Origin: Verrucomicrobiota bacterium
GTDB lineage: Bacteria; Verrucomicrobiota; Verrucomicrobiia; Verrucomicrobiales; Verrucomicrobiaceae
Assembly (NCBI GenBank): GCA_009885695.1
Contig: VFKE01000056.1
Span: forward strand, 1 to 64,000
Reading direction: 5' to 3'
DNA: 64,000 nucleotides
Shown here: positions 33,321-42,823 of the stretch, piece by piece
Layout: the number at the start of each line of letters is the position of its first letter
How positions within the stretch are numbered: position 1 is the first letter of the stretch
The notes under the pieces: model-generated
The model's input: the letters and a program-made list of their open reading frames with translations, nothing else
Told to the model about the DNA's origin: nothing
Databases searched by the model: none
Program-made: the position numbers and the translations under genes

Positions 33321-35047
33321 AATAAGTGGGTCGGCGGCCCTCCGCCGACATCTTGTTTAATAGGTAAAACAAGCACAAAACGCGATCCGCCACCCGCCAC
33401 ATCTTCGAGTGAGAGCGAACCACCGTGCAGTTCCGCGAGGTTTCTGGAAATGGACAATCCAATGCCCGTGCCGCTCACTCCTTCAGTCACGTCGTTGCGC
33501 ACGCGCACAAACGGCGCAAACACGGTCGCGCGCATCCGCGCCGGGATGCCGGGGCCGTGATCCTCGATGGTCAGGCGTGCATGCTTCTCATTCACCTGAG
33601 TCGCGATGCTCACGAAGCGCCCGCTGCCGGCATATTTCTCCACATTGGAGAGAAGGTTGCCGATAATCTGCTCCACGGCATCTGGATCGAAGTTGAAAGA
33701 ATTCGGCGCATGTAGTGTACATTCGACAGTGAAGCCCTTGGCCTCCAGTCCGGGTCGCCACATGCCAGCGACGCGCTGCGTTACTTCATCGAGGGATGCG
33801 GCGCGAGGATGAACCGTAAGCTGGTCGCGCTGCTGCTGGCCGAAAGTGAGCACATTATGAATCAATCTGCTCAATCGCGAAGTCTCCGCTTCCACCACCG
33901 AAAGATGCCGCGATGCCGTGTCGTCGTCGAGTTCTTCCATGCGTTGCTGCGCCATCTCGGCATAGAGCCGGATGTTCGTCAGTGGTGTTTTTAATTCATG
34001 CGAGACTTGATTGACGAAAGAGACGCGCCGCCTTGCCTCGCGGATGTCGCGCGTGCTTTCGCGTAGGAAGAGAAGCGCGACCGCCACCAATGCGAGGCCC
34101 GCGCCGCCCAGTCCGGCAATCAGGGGCGCGCGCTGCACCCTGGGCGATTCGTTCCGTGCCGGGAGATAGGCCAGCCGCCACATTCCCAGCGGTGAAGAAC
34201 AGGCCCGTTGGGCGATGGGCGGCAGCACGTCATTCTCTGCCGCCGCACCCCACTGATGCAGGATCATTTTCCCATCGGCCGAAGTGATCTGCATCAAGCC
34301 CCTCGCCTGCGGAGCGTCTGCACCTGAAAGACGATTGACCAGCAGCGAGATTAGTGCGGTCATTTCGATCTCCACTCCAGCAATCTGCTTGTCCGCGCGC
34401 TCCTGCCAGAAAATCATCTGGGGACCGTTGCCGTAAAACCACACATGCCAGCCGCTGGCGGCGATGACCGGTTCCGCTATGCCAGTTTTGCCCGACACTT
34501 TCACATTGGGCCGCACATCGGCCTTTTTTGCATAGGTGGCCTGCGATGGCGATGAGTTCCGGGAATAATTCATCTGGCTCTGCCAGTTTTGAGTCTCCTG
34601 CTGCTGCTGCGCGACGCGTGCCGGCTCCTGCTTGGCCTGCGCGACCGCAGCGCCGAACCGCACGCCAGATTCCCAGACGGATTCCGTGCGGCGCAGAAAC
34701 GCCGTGACATCGGCCATTGCCGCATCAGCGGAACTTGGGATGATCATTTTTCCACGGGTGTTGAGAAGAAAGGCATGGCGCACGAACGGCTGATCACGCG
34801 GCAGTTCATGCAGCTCTTCGTCAGTCAGAGCCGTGTCTTGCAGGAGTGAATCAAGATCACTTTCTAGCCGCGTCATTTCCTGGGAGAGCAATGTATCCGC
34901 TGCACCGAGCTTCTCCTCGATCACGGCAATCCATGAGTTCCGTGCCTGAGCTTGCTGCTGGCGCAGCAGCATGACGCCGATCCATGCCATCAGCGCCAGC
35001 GGCACGGCCACCAGAAATACAAAAAGCAACGTGGAACGCAGGCGCAT
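33317..35047 (-). CDS. Membrane sensor histidine kinase
   Basis: A 576-residue sensor kinase. TM1 is at about 6-29 (LLFVFLVAVPLALMAWIGVML) and TM2 near 310-335 (LIAGLGGAGLALVAVALLFL), enclosing a periplasmic sensor region of about 280 residues that lacks an obvious family. The dimerisation domain has FVNQVSHELKTPLTNIRLYAE with the phospho-acceptor His; ATPase boxes are IIGNLLSNVEKYAG, IEDHGPGIPARM and GTGIGLSISRNLAELHGGS. The last ten residues (VGGGPPTHLL) come from a palindrome at 33326-33350, so the element extended the C-terminus while keeping the ATGA overlap with the regulator. Confidence 0.92.
   Translation of the reverse strand: MRLRSTLLFVFLVAVPLALMAWIGVMLLRQQQAQARNSWIAVIEEKLGAADTLLSQEMTRLESDLDSLLQDTALTDEELHELPRDQPFVRHAFLLNTRGKMIIPSSADAAMADVTAFLRRTESVWESGVRFGAAVAQAKQEPARVAQQQQETQNWQSQMNYSRNSSPSQATYAKKADVRPNVKVSGKTGIAEPVIAASGWHVWFYGNGPQMIFWQERADKQIAGVEIEMTALISLLVNRLSGADAPQARGLMQITSADGKMILHQWGAAAENDVLPPIAQRACSSPLGMWRLAYLPARNESPRVQRAPLIAGLGGAGLALVAVALLFLRESTRDIREARRRVSFVNQVSHELKTPLTNIRLYAEMAQQRMEELDDDTASRHLSVVEAETSRLSRLIHNVLTFGQQQRDQLTVHPRAASLDEVTQRVAGMWRPGLEAKGFTVECTLHAPNSFNFDPDAVEQIIGNLLSNVEKYAGSGRFVSIATQVNEKHARLTIEDHGPGIPARMRATVFAPFVRVRNDVTEGVSGTGIGLSISRNLAELHGGSLSLEDVAGGGSRFVLVLPIKQDVGGGPPTHLL
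33326..33350. repeat. GTCGGCGG palindrome encoding the kinase C-terminus
   Basis: GTCGGCGGCCCTCCGCCGAC is a near-perfect palindrome preceded by GTGG. It encodes VGGGPPTHLL at the end of the histidine kinase. A related element with longer arms is at 43859-43921. Confidence 0.7.
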
Positions 35048-35110
35048 GATTCTTGGAAAACAGAAACACGGAAGCCGGCACTGCGCCAGCTTTCCGTGTT
35101 CCCGCCGACA

Positions 35111-36448
35111 TTATTTCTTCCGGAGGCCGTCGTTCTGAGTGTTGTTAACGTTGTAGTCATCTCTCCATCCTTTACGCGCAGTGATGGCCTCACTCCCGCC
35201 CTCCTTGAATTGCCCCTGACGGATCGCCTGGTCGTAACCCTGCTTCTCCAACACCGGCGCTTGGAGCAACTTGCCCTGTTCGAGACACCATGCAGCCGCA
35301 GTGGTGTAGGCTTTCATGGCCTCTTCATGTTTGCCCTCGTCATTCAGCTTCACAGCGATCGCTTCTTTCTCGGTGCCAATGAGCTTCGCGGCGTCCACCA
35401 GCACCGATTTATTCGCACTGGCCGCAACCAGGCTGGCGTCTGAAACGCGGCGGGCTACGGCGCGAGTCGTGATCACGTCCTCGGATTTCGAGACAGCGTT
35501 GATGCAGGTGAGCTGCACATCGGCGACGGTGGCATCGGTTTCCGTGGCACCTTCGGGAATCTCCACTTCGAGCAGCACGTATTTTTCCTGCTTTGCGTAG
35601 AGCTGGTTCATGGTGACCGTCACATCCTGGCCGCGAATATCGGACTCACGTCCGAGCACGCGAACCGGACGAATACCGTCCCCGCAGCGAATGCGCACGT
35701 TGATCCGCTGGGCGACGACCGAGAGGATGTCGCCGAACTCACGCTGGAAGATGACGGCGAGTTCTTCGCTGTTTTTGATAAAGGCGTGGTTGCCATCACT
35801 GCGCAGTGCGAGTTCGGTCATCAGGTCTTCGTTATAACCGAGGCCAAGGCCGAGCGTGGTGACGGTGATGCCCTCCTTCGAGAGTGCAGTGCCCAAGCGT
35901 CCGAGATCCTGCGGCGATGACGGACCCACGTTGGCGATGCCATCGGAAAGCAGAATAATGCGGCTGACCTGGTTTTGCTGCTTGTTCTTGCGAAGCTCTT
36001 CGGAGCCCTTGCTGACACCGGCAAAAAGCCCGGTGGAACCATTCGCCGTGATGCGGTCGATCGCCGATTTCACAGCTTCGCGTTCGTTGAGACTTGAAGC
36101 GGGGGCGACGACCTCCACCTTGTCGGAGAATGCGATGACGGAAACGGTATCGCCAGGACCCAGACGATCCAGCGCCTGCTTCGCGGCTTCCTTGGCGTGT
36201 TTGATCTTGTCACCCTGCATCGAACCAGATTTGTCGATGACGATGGCCACATTGACTGGAGCGCGCTTGGCGGCGGCCTCCAGATCAAAGCCGGTAAGGC
36301 CGACCTTGAGATACGTGGTCATTTTCTTTCCGGCAATAATGCGCGGGTGAGCGAGGTCGGCAGAGAGGCGGACTTTTGGTGCAGAGGGTTCTGCGATGAC
36401 TGAGGTGGCGAGCGCAACCAGCGCGAGGATGATCGATTGAGTTTTCAT
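35111..36448 (-). CDS. Exported VWA-domain protein
   Basis: A 445-residue secreted or periplasmic protein. Residues 1-19 form a signal peptide (SIILALVALATSVIA). A VWA domain follows with an intact MIDAS, VIDKSGSMQGDKI (near 72), the later Thr in ANGSTGLFAG and the Asp in ILLSDGIANVG. The C-terminal half has a beta-rich domain (MNQLYAKQEKYVLLEVEI) and a helical tail with ATAEWC-like AYTTAAAWCLEQG. The arrangement resembles YfbK-type VWA proteins. It lies 63 bp upstream of the histidine kinase on the same strand and may be co-transcribed; whether it contributes to sensing is open. Confidence 0.78.
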   Translation of the reverse strand: MKTQSIILALVALATSVIAEPSAPKVRLSADLAHPRIIAGKKMTTYLKVGLTGFDLEAAAKRAPVNVAIVIDKSGSMQGDKIKHAKEAAKQALDRLGPGDTVSVIAFSDKVEVVAPASSLNEREAVKSAIDRITANGSTGLFAGVSKGSEELRKNKQQNQVSRIILLSDGIANVGPSSPQDLGRLGTALSKEGITVTTLGLGLGYNEDLMTELALRSDGNHAFIKNSEELAVIFQREFGDILSVVAQRINVRIRCGDGIRPVRVLGRESDIRGQDVTVTMNQLYAKQEKYVLLEVEIPEGATETDATVADVQLTCINAVSKSEDVITTRAVARRVSDASLVAASANKSVLVDAAKLIGTEKEAIAVKLNDEGKHEEAMKAYTTAAAWCLEQGKLLQAPVLEKQGYDQAIRQGQFKEGGSEAITARKGWRDDYNVNNTQNDGLRKK

Positions 36449-36489
36449 AGGTTGAGATGTTTTGGGTTTTGAAATTCTGATGGGTGGTT

Positions 36490-37005
36490 TTATTTTGACA
36501 TTAGCAGCGTGGTTCCTTCGAATGGAAGCTTCGTCTTCCCGTAGTCAATGAGCGGCCCCAGCTCATAAATGTTGGTGTAGCCGTAGCTGTGGAGCGTGTT
36601 GAAGGTGTAGATGTTCAGCGAAGCTGGCGCGAACTTGCCCGGAAAGGCTTCGGGTTGGTTGAGGAAGTTGTTGTTGCAGTAGATGAGGATGCGAGCGGTC
36701 TTGTCCGGGATGATTTTTGCGAGCTCTTCCGCCGTCACGTCCGGGAGGCTGAGGTGCTTCGCGCCCTTCACATGCAGCCGGGCGAACATGGCGGCGCTCC
36801 GCGCGTCGAAGACGACGGTACCGGGTTCGGCCGCCATGCGAATGAACTCCTCCTCGGTCACGCGGCGCTGCTCGCGCAGTTTAGCGACTTCGGCGGCATT
36901 TTTCATGAAGCCATCATAGTCGATGAGACGGTTCGGGATTTTCTGGTCGGCAGCGTTCAACGCGAGCGCAGCGAATGTGAAGACGAATGACAGAATAGTT
37001 TTCAT
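36490..37005 (-). CDS. Exported rhodanese-like protein
   Basis: A 171-residue single rhodanese domain with a signal peptide (ILSFVFTFAALALNA). The domain contains VVFDARSAAMFARLHVKGAKHLSLPD and the active-site loop ILIYCNNNFLN with the catalytic Cys. A substrate role, sulfur transfer or phosphatase-like, is not predictable. The ATG at 37005 matches the signal-peptide start; the frame upstream to 37047 is not needed. It is 42 bp upstream of the VWA gene on the same strand, so the two exported proteins could share a transcript. Confidence 0.85.
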   Translation of the reverse strand: MKTILSFVFTFAALALNAADQKIPNRLIDYDGFMKNAAEVAKLREQRRVTEEEFIRMAAEPGTVVFDARSAAMFARLHVKGAKHLSLPDVTAEELAKIIPDKTARILIYCNNNFLNQPEAFPGKFAPASLNIYTFNTLHSYGYTNIYELGPLIDYGKTKLPFEGTTLLMSK

Positions 37006-37098
37006 GGCAGTTTGGGTTGGTGGTTTAATCACAGTCCCATTCTCCACATATTCGCGCCGGATGTGTCAGCGCGCCGTCAGAAGATTGTAAGAAGATTG

Positions 37099-37809
37099 TC
37101 AGGGCCAGCGGGGCGCCAGACCCGCTACTTTGGGCCTCGCGGGAAGCGGGCCGGTATCTTCGTAGGACGTGGGATCAACAAGGCCCGCCTCAACAAACGC
37201 CTCGCGCCGCTCGACGCAGGTGCCGCATTGGCCGCAGTGAATGTCGCCGCCCTTATAGCAGCTCCAGGTGTGCGCGTAGTCCACGCCGAGCTTCGCGCCG
37301 CGACGCACGATCTCCGTTTTGTCGAAGTCGATGAACGGACGCAGCAACTCGACAGCAGCGTAGGTTCCGTGCTTTACGGCGTCTGCCATTGCCTGCATGA
37401 ACGGCTCGCGGCAGTCGGGATAAATGGCGTGATCGCCGCTGTGCGCGGCAATGACCAGCGCGTCCGCTCCCCGGCTTTCTGCCAGGCCGCAGGCGACGGC
37501 GAGCATGATGCCGTTGCGGAACGGAACGACCGTGCGCTTCATGCTTTCAGCTTCGTAGTGTCCGTCCGGGATTTCACCGCCGGTCTGCAAAAGATCCGAT
37601 GCGAAGAGCCGGTTCATAAAATCGAGCGCGATAACATCATGCTTCACGCCAAGTTGCGCGGCGTGCCACGCGGCCATCGGAATTTCTTTGTGATTATGCT
37701 TCGAGCCGTAGTCGAAGCTCACGGCACCAGCAACCTCATGCTCCCGCGCGGCCCAGTACAGGGCGGTGACGGAATCCATGCCGCCGCTGAGGAGGACGAG
37801 GGTTTTCAT
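37099..37809 (-). CDS. queC: 7-cyano-7-deazaguanine synthase
   Basis: Converts 7-carboxy-7-deazaguanine to preQ0 with ATP and ammonia, in queuosine synthesis. The 236-residue protein begins LVLLSGGMDSVTALYWA, the PP-loop. Later motifs are AVSFDYGSKHNHKE, VPFRNGIMLAVACGLAESRG, and the zinc site CYKGGDIHCGQCGTCVERREAF with four Cys. Normal length. Its ATG abuts a palindromic element that separates it from queF. The upstream steps queD and queE are not in this window. Confidence 0.96.
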   Translation of the reverse strand: MKTLVLLSGGMDSVTALYWAAREHEVAGAVSFDYGSKHNHKEIPMAAWHAAQLGVKHDVIALDFMNRLFASDLLQTGGEIPDGHYEAESMKRTVVPFRNGIMLAVACGLAESRGADALVIAAHSGDHAIYPDCREPFMQAMADAVKHGTYAAVELLRPFIDFDKTEIVRRGAKLGVDYAHTWSCYKGGDIHCGQCGTCVERREAFVEAGLVDPTSYEDTGPLPARPKVAGLAPRWP

Positions 37810-37877
37810 AAAGTAGTTTCGGACTTTAGTCCGAGCAGTGACAAAAATGAAATCGAACTAAAGTTCGAGACTACTTT
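37810..37877. repeat. Inverted-repeat element between queF and queC
   Basis: Arms AAAGTAGTTTCGGACTTTAG (37810-37829) and its complement-type CTAAAGTTCGAGACTACTTT (37858-37877) flank a short loop. It begins directly at the queC ATG and covers the last codons of queF, supplying the QueF ending SSLEL and stop. Confidence 0.8.
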
Positions 37878-38295
37878 CCGTCCAGTCGGGAAAACGCGCT
37901 TCGCAAGTGAGCTGAATGCCGCCGCGCGAACCAAACTCGCCGCGCACGTGAATCTGCTTGGGCGCGCAGGCTTTGACGAGATCATCGAGGATACGGTTCA
38001 CGATGGCCTCATTGAATGCGGGAAAATTCCGGTAGGACGCCAGATAGAACTTGAGCGACTTCGTCTCGATGCATTTTTTGTCAGGCACATAAACGATCTC
38101 GATGTGGGCACAGTCAGGTTGTCCGGTAACGGGACAAATCGAGGAGAACTCTGGAGCAGTCAGCGTGATGCGGTAGTTCCGTCCCGGCGTGCGGTTGGGA
38201 AAAGTTTCCAGCTTCGCTTCATCGGGCGATTTCGGGAGCCGGTGTTCGCTGCTGCCGAGCAGCTTTAATTTTGATTTTTCGGTTCGTGATTTCAT
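37858..38295 (-). CDS. queF: preQ1 synthase (NADPH-dependent 7-cyano-7-deazaguanine reductase)
   Basis: Reduces preQ0 to preQ1 in queuosine synthesis. The 145-residue protein is the short (type I) form. The catalytic Cys lies in FSSICPVTGQPDCAHIEI; the substrate-binding segment is ETKSLKFYLASYRNFPAFNE, and HVRGEFGSRGG is near the end. The final residues ESSLEL come from the inverted-repeat element. The ATG at 38295 avoids the TTG at 38307 that overlaps hicA. It is transcribed toward queC with about 50 bp between. Confidence 0.95.
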   Translation of the reverse strand: MKSRTEKSKLKLLGSSEHRLPKSPDEAKLETFPNRTPGRNYRITLTAPEFSSICPVTGQPDCAHIEIVYVPDKKCIETKSLKFYLASYRNFPAFNEAIVNRILDDLVKACAPKQIHVRGEFGSRGGIQLTCEARFPDWTESSLEL

Positions 38296-38303
38296 TGGGT
38301 GGC

Positions 38304-38516
38304 TCAAAGCATTTTGCGGAACTCATCCGGTGTCAAACCCGCTGTAGCAGCGATGTGGCCCATGGTGAAGGCATTGATTGGATTGTGCCGCGGAATTTGC
38401 ACCAAGACGACACCGTTGCTCATGTTGATATGCTTCCCCTGCCTCAGAATCACATAGCCAAGTTTCTGCAGCACGCGCACGGCATCCTTCTGACTAATGC
38501 CCGGAAGCTCAGGCAT
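38304..38516 (-). CDS. HicA-like toxin (mRNA interferase)
   Basis: A 70-residue protein of the HicA double-stranded RNA-binding fold: MPELPGISQKDAVRVLQKLGYVI, the functional His in RQGKHINMSNG, and VQIPRHNPINAFTMGHIAATAGLTPDEF. HicA proteins cleave mRNA. The ATG at 38516 fits the family start and overlaps the hicB stop by eight bases. The gene order here is hicB first, hicA second on the transcript, the reverse of the E. coli arrangement but common elsewhere. Confidence 0.85.
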   Translation of the reverse strand: MPELPGISQKDAVRVLQKLGYVILRQGKHINMSNGVVLVQIPRHNPINAFTMGHIAATAGLTPDEFRKML

Positions 38517-38736
38517 GTGTGAGTCCGGGTTCCACACTTACCGTCTCATGCGTCACACGCGCGCCAAAGACCCGGGGAATATCCTCGTCACGCGAAGCCA
38601 GGTATTCTGCAATGGCCTCGCGAATGTTTGCCATGGCCTCTTCGCGATTGCCACCCTGGGAGCAACAACCCGGAAGATCATTGCACCAGACTGCAAAACC
38701 CTCGTCTGACTCCACCAGCGTGACTCTGTAATCCAT
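38509..38736 (-). CDS. HicB-like antitoxin
   Basis: A 75-residue HicB-fold protein: YRVTLVESDEGFAVWCNDLPG, CCSQGGNREEAMANIREAIAEYL. This partial RNase H-like fold binds HicA. It is short and has no added DNA-binding domain at the C-terminus (ending SVEPGLTHA), so autoregulation would need the toxin complex or another factor. Directly upstream of and overlapping hicA. Confidence 0.85.
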   Translation of the reverse strand: MDYRVTLVESDEGFAVWCNDLPGCCSQGGNREEAMANIREAIAEYLASRDEDIPRVFGARVTHETVSVEPGLTHA

Positions 38737-38777
38737 GCGGCATTTTAGGCGTGAAATTATCGATGGTCAATAGATCG

Positions 38778-40556
38778 TCAGAACCTCCCCGCGAGCAATT
38801 CGCGCTGGTAAATGAGCTCTTTGGGCATGGAGTCGTAGAGATCGAGATACAATTCGCCGGCATTGAGCAGGTCCTGCCGGAACTCCTTCAAATCCACGCG
38901 CATCAAGGCGTCGAAATTCTCCGGCGTCATGTGATCGAGCCCGTTCATGTTGATCTCATCGTAGCGCGGCATCCAGCCGATCTGGGTTTCGTGGCCCTTG
39001 CCACGGCCGCGACAACGATTCACGATCCATTCCAGCACGCGCATGTTTTCGCCGAAGCCGGGCCAGAGAAACTTTCCGTCCGCGTTTTTTCGGAACCAGT
39101 TCACGTGAAACACACGCGGCACTTCATTGATCAGCCGGCGCATCAAAAGCCAGTGCTTGAAGTAGTCGCCCATGTTGTAACCGCAGAAGGGCAGCATCGC
39201 CATCGGATCACGACGCACCTGACCGATAGTTCCCGCCGCCGCAGCGGTCATCTCGCTGCCCATGGTCGCGCCCAAGAATACACCGTGGGCCCAGTTGAAC
39301 GACTGAAACACGAGCGGCATCGTCGTGGCGCGGCGGCCACCAAAGATGATGGCGTCAATCGGCACACCCTCGGGCTTTTCCCAATCAGGATCAATCGTCG
39401 GACACTGTGAGGCAGGCGCGGTGAAGCGCGAGTTCGCATGCGCAGCCTTGCGTCCGCAATCTGGCGTCCAGTCCTGACCAGTCCAATCAATCAGATGTGC
39501 TGGCGGCTCACCGAGTCCCTCCCACCAGACATCACCGTCATCAGTCAGCGCGACGTTAGTAAAAATGGCGTTCGCTCGCATGGTCGCCATCGCATTGGGA
39601 TTGCTCTGCCAGGAAGTACCCGGTGCAACGCCGAAGTAACCCGCCTCGGGATTCACCGCGTGCAGACGTCCATCCGCGCCAGGACGCAGCCACGCAATGT
39701 CATCACCCACGGTGGTCACCTTCCAGCCCTCGTATCCGGCCGGCGGCACCAACATGGCGAAGTTTGTCTTGCCACATGCGCTCGGAAACGCAGCGGCGAC
39801 GTAGGATTTCTTGCCATCGGGCGATTCCACGCCGCTGATGAGCATGTGCTCCGCCATCCAGCCTTCGTCGCGGCCCATGACGCTGGCGATGCGCAGGGCG
39901 AGACATTTTTTTCCCAGCAGCGCGTTGCCGCCGTAGCCGCTGCCGTAGGACATGATGCTGCGCTCATCGGGGATATGGACGATGTATTTTTCTGTGTTGC
40001 AGGGCCAGGGCACGTCTTTTTCACCGGGGGCCAGCGGTTGGCCGACGCTGTGCAAACACGGCACGAACGCGCCGTCCTCGCCAAGTTCATCCAGCACGGC
40101 CGCGCCCATGCGCGTCATGATTTTCATGCTGACTGCGACGTAGGGCGAGTCCGTGAACTGCACGCCGATGACGCTGAACTTCGATCCCAGCGGCCCCATG
40201 CAAAATGGCACGACATACATCGTGCGGCCACGCATCGAGCCTCGGAAGAGGCCCTTGAGCGTGGCCTTCATTTCATTCGGTTCGCACCAGTTGTTCGACG
40301 GGCCGGCATCCACTTTCCGCTGCGAACAGATGAAGGTGCGGTCCTCCACGCGGGCCACGTCGTTGGGATCGCTCCACGCGAGAAAGCTGTTCGGACGCTT
40401 TTCGGCATTGAGCCTGCGAAATGTTCCCGCCCGCACGAGTTCATCGCACAACGCGCTCCATTCCGCGTCACTGCCGTCGCACCAGTGGATGCGATCGGGT
40501 TGCAGGAGCGCGGCGGATTCCTCCACCCATTGCAGAAGTTGTTGATGACGGGTCAT
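38778..40556 (-). CDS. pckG: Phosphoenolpyruvate carboxykinase (GTP)
   Basis: GTP-dependent PEPCK, converting oxaloacetate to phosphoenolpyruvate and entering gluconeogenesis. The 592-residue protein has the family signature [16 protein letters not shown] (P-loop with Cys), the metal-binding KIMTRMG region, [14 protein letters not shown] and [18 protein letters not shown]. The ATG at 40556 ([10 protein letters not shown]) was chosen over the long upstream extension. It stands alone with its start 104 bp before the next rightward gene. GTP-type PEPCK is the form expected for Verrucomicrobia and actinobacteria. Confidence 0.96.
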   Translation of the reverse strand: MTRHQQLLQWVEESAALLQPDRIHWCDGSDAEWSALCDELVRAGTFRRLNAEKRPNSFLAWSDPNDVARVEDRTFICSQRKVDAGPSNNWCEPNEMKATLKGLFRGSMRGRTMYVVPFCMGPLGSKFSVIGVQFTDSPYVAVSMKIMTRMGAAVLDELGEDGAFVPCLHSVGQPLAPGEKDVPWPCNTEKYIVHIPDERSIMSYGSGYGGNALLGKKCLALRIASVMGRDEGWMAEHMLISGVESPDGKKSYVAAAFPSACGKTNFAMLVPPAGYEGWKVTTVGDDIAWLRPGADGRLHAVNPEAGYFGVAPGTSWQSNPNAMATMRANAIFTNVALTDDGDVWWEGLGEPPAHLIDWTGQDWTPDCGRKAAHANSRFTAPASQCPTIDPDWEKPEGVPIDAIIFGGRRATTMPLVFQSFNWAHGVFLGATMGSEMTAAAAGTIGQVRRDPMAMLPFCGYNMGDYFKHWLLMRRLINEVPRVFHVNWFRKNADGKFLWPGFGENMRVLEWIVNRCRGRGKGHETQIGWMPRYDEINMNGLDHMTPENFDALMRVDLKEFRQDLLNAGELYLDLYDSMPKELIYQRELLAGRF

Positions 40557-40693
40557 GCTGTTTGAAGGAAGTTTATCATGGATTCTAACTGGTATGGCGA
40601 GAAAGGAAAGGCACCGCTTGGCGCTGTAAGTGCAGGAGTTGCGCCAATGCTGCTGCAAAGATGGCGGTTGCACCCCGCCCGGCACGGCGGACA

Positions 40694-41986
40694 ATGCGCG
40701 CCTTGACTTCAAACCGCCATCTCCAGTTTTTCATCATCTTCCTGACGATCCTGCTGAGCACCATTGGCTTTGGGGTCTGCATCCCGGTGCTGCCGCTCTA
40801 CGCCAAGAATTTCGGGGCCACAGAATTCGTCAACGGCCTGCTCACCGGTGTCTTCTCGCTCATGGTGGTGGTCGCCTCGCCGCTCTGGGGCAAATTGTCC
40901 GACCGAATCGGTCGCCGGCCCGTGCTGATCATCAGCATCCTGGGCTCGGCCATCGGCTACTTCATCATGGGCTGGGCGGGCTCCCTGACCTGGCTCTTTG
41001 TGGCGCGGATCATCGATGGTGCCAGCGGCGGAAATGTGGCCACAGCGCAGGCATACATCGCCGACATCACGAAGCCAGACGAACGATCCAAGGCCATGGG
41101 CATGATCGGCGCCGCCTTCGGTCTTGGCTTCATCATCGGTCCCGTCGTCGGCGGCATCATGGCGAATTGGACGGTGCACACGACCATCGCCGGCATATCG
41201 ATCGACATCCCCGAAGGACACATGCCCTTCTATTTTGTCGGCGTGCTCTGCATCATCAATGCCATCATGGTGCACACGTCGCTGCCGGAAAGCCTCACGG
41301 AAGGACGCCGCAGCCAGGCGCATACGGAACAGCCGATCAGCGAACTGCTCAACCACTCCGACGGCCCCGTTTTCATCACAGTGGCCACATCGTATTTCGT
41401 CTGCCTCGCCGCGTTCTCCATCATGACCGCAGTGTTTTCCCTCTTCGGCCAGGCGCGCTTCGGGCTGGATGAAAAACACATCGGCTACATCATGGCCGTG
41501 ATCGGATTGATCGGAGTCATCATGCAGGGCGGCGTCTTGCGGCGCATCCTGCCCATCTTCGGCGAAGTCAAACTGGCGCGCGCTGGATTCGTCCTGCTGC
41601 TCATCAGCTTCATTCTTCTGCCGCTCGTCGGCGGCATGGGCTCCATGCTGGCGGTGAGTTGTCTCATCGCGCTCGGGAACAGTCTCACGCAACCCACGCT
41701 CAACGGGCTCGCCTCGCGCAGCGTCGACGGCGCCTGGCAGGGTCGCGCCATGGGTCTTCTGCAATCCGCCGCCAGCCTCGGTCGCGGCATCGGCCCCATC
41801 CTCGGCGGCTGGCTGCTGGGGATGGATCGCAATAATCCCGCACAATATGGCCGCACACCATTCTGGGTTGCCGCGTTTCTGATGGTCGTCACGCTGATTC
41901 TCGGAGCCGGATTGCGCACGCCCACCCGTGGCGCAGGCGCGGTTCAACGAGGCGAAGCCGACACGGAACCGGCGGCGGAAATCTAG
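40694..41986 (+). CDS. MFS transporter of the TetA-like drug:H+ antiporter group
   Basis: A 430-residue, 12-helix membrane transporter. The start [26 protein letters not shown] is typical of the TetA/MdtG group. Motif A in loop 2-3 is [15 protein letters not shown]; the fifth-helix motif C-like [16 protein letters not shown] is present, as is the central charged loop ([17 protein letters not shown]). The substrate is not predictable; such proteins export drugs or metabolites with proton exchange. The ATG at 40694 is preferred; one at 40661 adds eleven basic residues. A GTAGCAAGGGC hairpin follows the gene. Confidence 0.85.
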   Translation: MRALTSNRHLQFFIIFLTILLSTIGFGVCIPVLPLYAKNFGATEFVNGLLTGVFSLMVVVASPLWGKLSDRIGRRPVLIISILGSAIGYFIMGWAGSLTWLFVARIIDGASGGNVATAQAYIADITKPDERSKAMGMIGAAFGLGFIIGPVVGGIMANWTVHTTIAGISIDIPEGHMPFYFVGVLCIINAIMVHTSLPESLTEGRRSQAHTEQPISELLNHSDGPVFITVATSYFVCLAAFSIMTAVFSLFGQARFGLDEKHIGYIMAVIGLIGVIMQGGVLRRILPIFGEVKLARAGFVLLLISFILLPLVGGMGSMLAVSCLIALGNSLTQPTLNGLASRSVDGAWQGRAMGLLQSAASLGRGIGPILGGWLLGMDRNNPAQYGRTPFWVAAFLMVVTLILGAGLRTPTRGAGAVQRGEADTEPAAEI

Positions 41987-42003
41987 AGGCTGTCCGAATA
42001 GCC

Positions 42004-42030
42004 GTAGCAAGGGCGTCTCGCCCTCGCTAC
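42004..42030. repeat. GTAGCAAGGGC palindrome after the MFS gene
   Basis: GTAGCAAGGGCGTCTCGCCCTCGCTAC is a compact hairpin with a short loop. A longer element with the same arms lies at 44848-44905. It sits between the convergent MFS and YebC genes and may serve as a shared transcript end. Confidence 0.6.
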
Positions 42031-42055
42031 AAATTCACAGCCCGCGCTCCATTCA

Positions 42056-42781
42056 TCACTTCACCGCCGCATACACCCGGTGCACGTCAGGATGCGCGTC
42101 GAGAGTCTGGAGAAACTTCGTGACTTCATCGCGGTGAGCTTCGGTCAATTCCGGAAACTCCTTCGCATGATAGGCCAGTTCCGAGGTCGTGATGGTCCAG
42201 CCCGCCGCTTTCAATGCCTTCGATACGGTGTCGAGCTTTGGCTTGTCACAGTAAAAGCGCGCGCCTGCATGAGCCGCACCCTCATCATCTTCGGCGTCCA
42301 AGGGCTCGACGTTGTCCGCGTCCGCCTCCAGCGCGGCAGTTTCAATGTCGATCGATTTGTCCGGATGCGTCGCCTCGACCAGTCCACCGTGCTCAAACAA
42401 CCAGCCGACCGAGCCCGGCGTGCCCAGGTTGCCACTTTTGAAGAGCAGCTTGATCTCGTTAGCGGTGCGATTGTTGTTGTCCGTGAGACACTCGACGATC
42501 ACCGGAATGCGATGCGGCGTGAAGCCCTCATACACGACCGTATGATACTGCACCGCGTCCGGCCCCGTGCCGCTGCCTTTGGCCAGAGCGCGGTCGATGG
42601 TTTCCCTCGTCACGCTCTGTTTTTTAGCCACCCCAATGGCCGCAGCCAGCCGGGCGTTAAACTCCGGATTGGGTCCGCCGAGTTTGCACGCGACCAGGAT
42701 TTCGCGGACGATCTTGCCCACGACCTTGCCTTTTTGATCCGCGGCGAGTTCACGCCATTTCTGTTTCCATTGTGCGCCCAT
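42056..42781 (-). CDS. YebC/PmpR family protein
   Basis: A 241-residue member of the DUF28/YebC family, proteins described both as transcriptional regulators and as ribosome-associated factors that relieve stalls. The N-terminus MGAQWKQKWRELAADQKGKVVGKI differs from the usual MAGHSKW but is followed by the conserved GGPNPEFNARLAAAIGVAKKQSV, ERAL-type IDRALAKGSG and YHTVVYEGFTP, VIVECLTDNNNRT, LGTPGSVGWLFE. The ATG at 42781 matches a normal length; upstream open frame is filled with a 7-bp tandem array. Confidence 0.9.
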   Translation of the reverse strand: MGAQWKQKWRELAADQKGKVVGKIVREILVACKLGGPNPEFNARLAAAIGVAKKQSVTRETIDRALAKGSGTGPDAVQYHTVVYEGFTPHRIPVIVECLTDNNNRTANEIKLLFKSGNLGTPGSVGWLFEHGGLVEATHPDKSIDIETAALEADADNVEPLDAEDDEGAAHAGARFYCDKPKLDTVSKALKAAGWTITTSELAYHAKEFPELTEAHRDEVTKFLQTLDAHPDVHRVYAAVK

Positions 42782-42795
42782 GCGTAACTGGTTTT

Positions 42796-42823
42796 TTGGT
42801 TCGTGGTTCTTCGTTCTTGGTTC
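42796..42823. repeat. 7-bp tandem array between YebC and agmatine deiminase genes
   Basis: Four heptamers (TTGGTTC, GTGGTTC, TTCGTTC, TTGGTTC) occupy most of the 40-bp gap between the aguA stop and the yebC-type start. Related to the GTTCAAG heptamers at the hemA-hemC boundary and in the U32 gene. Confidence 0.65.

Noticed and set aside
40709-42010. 433-aa minus-strand frame
   Set aside because: Antisense to the MFS transporter; low-complexity His/Asp/Gln-rich translation.
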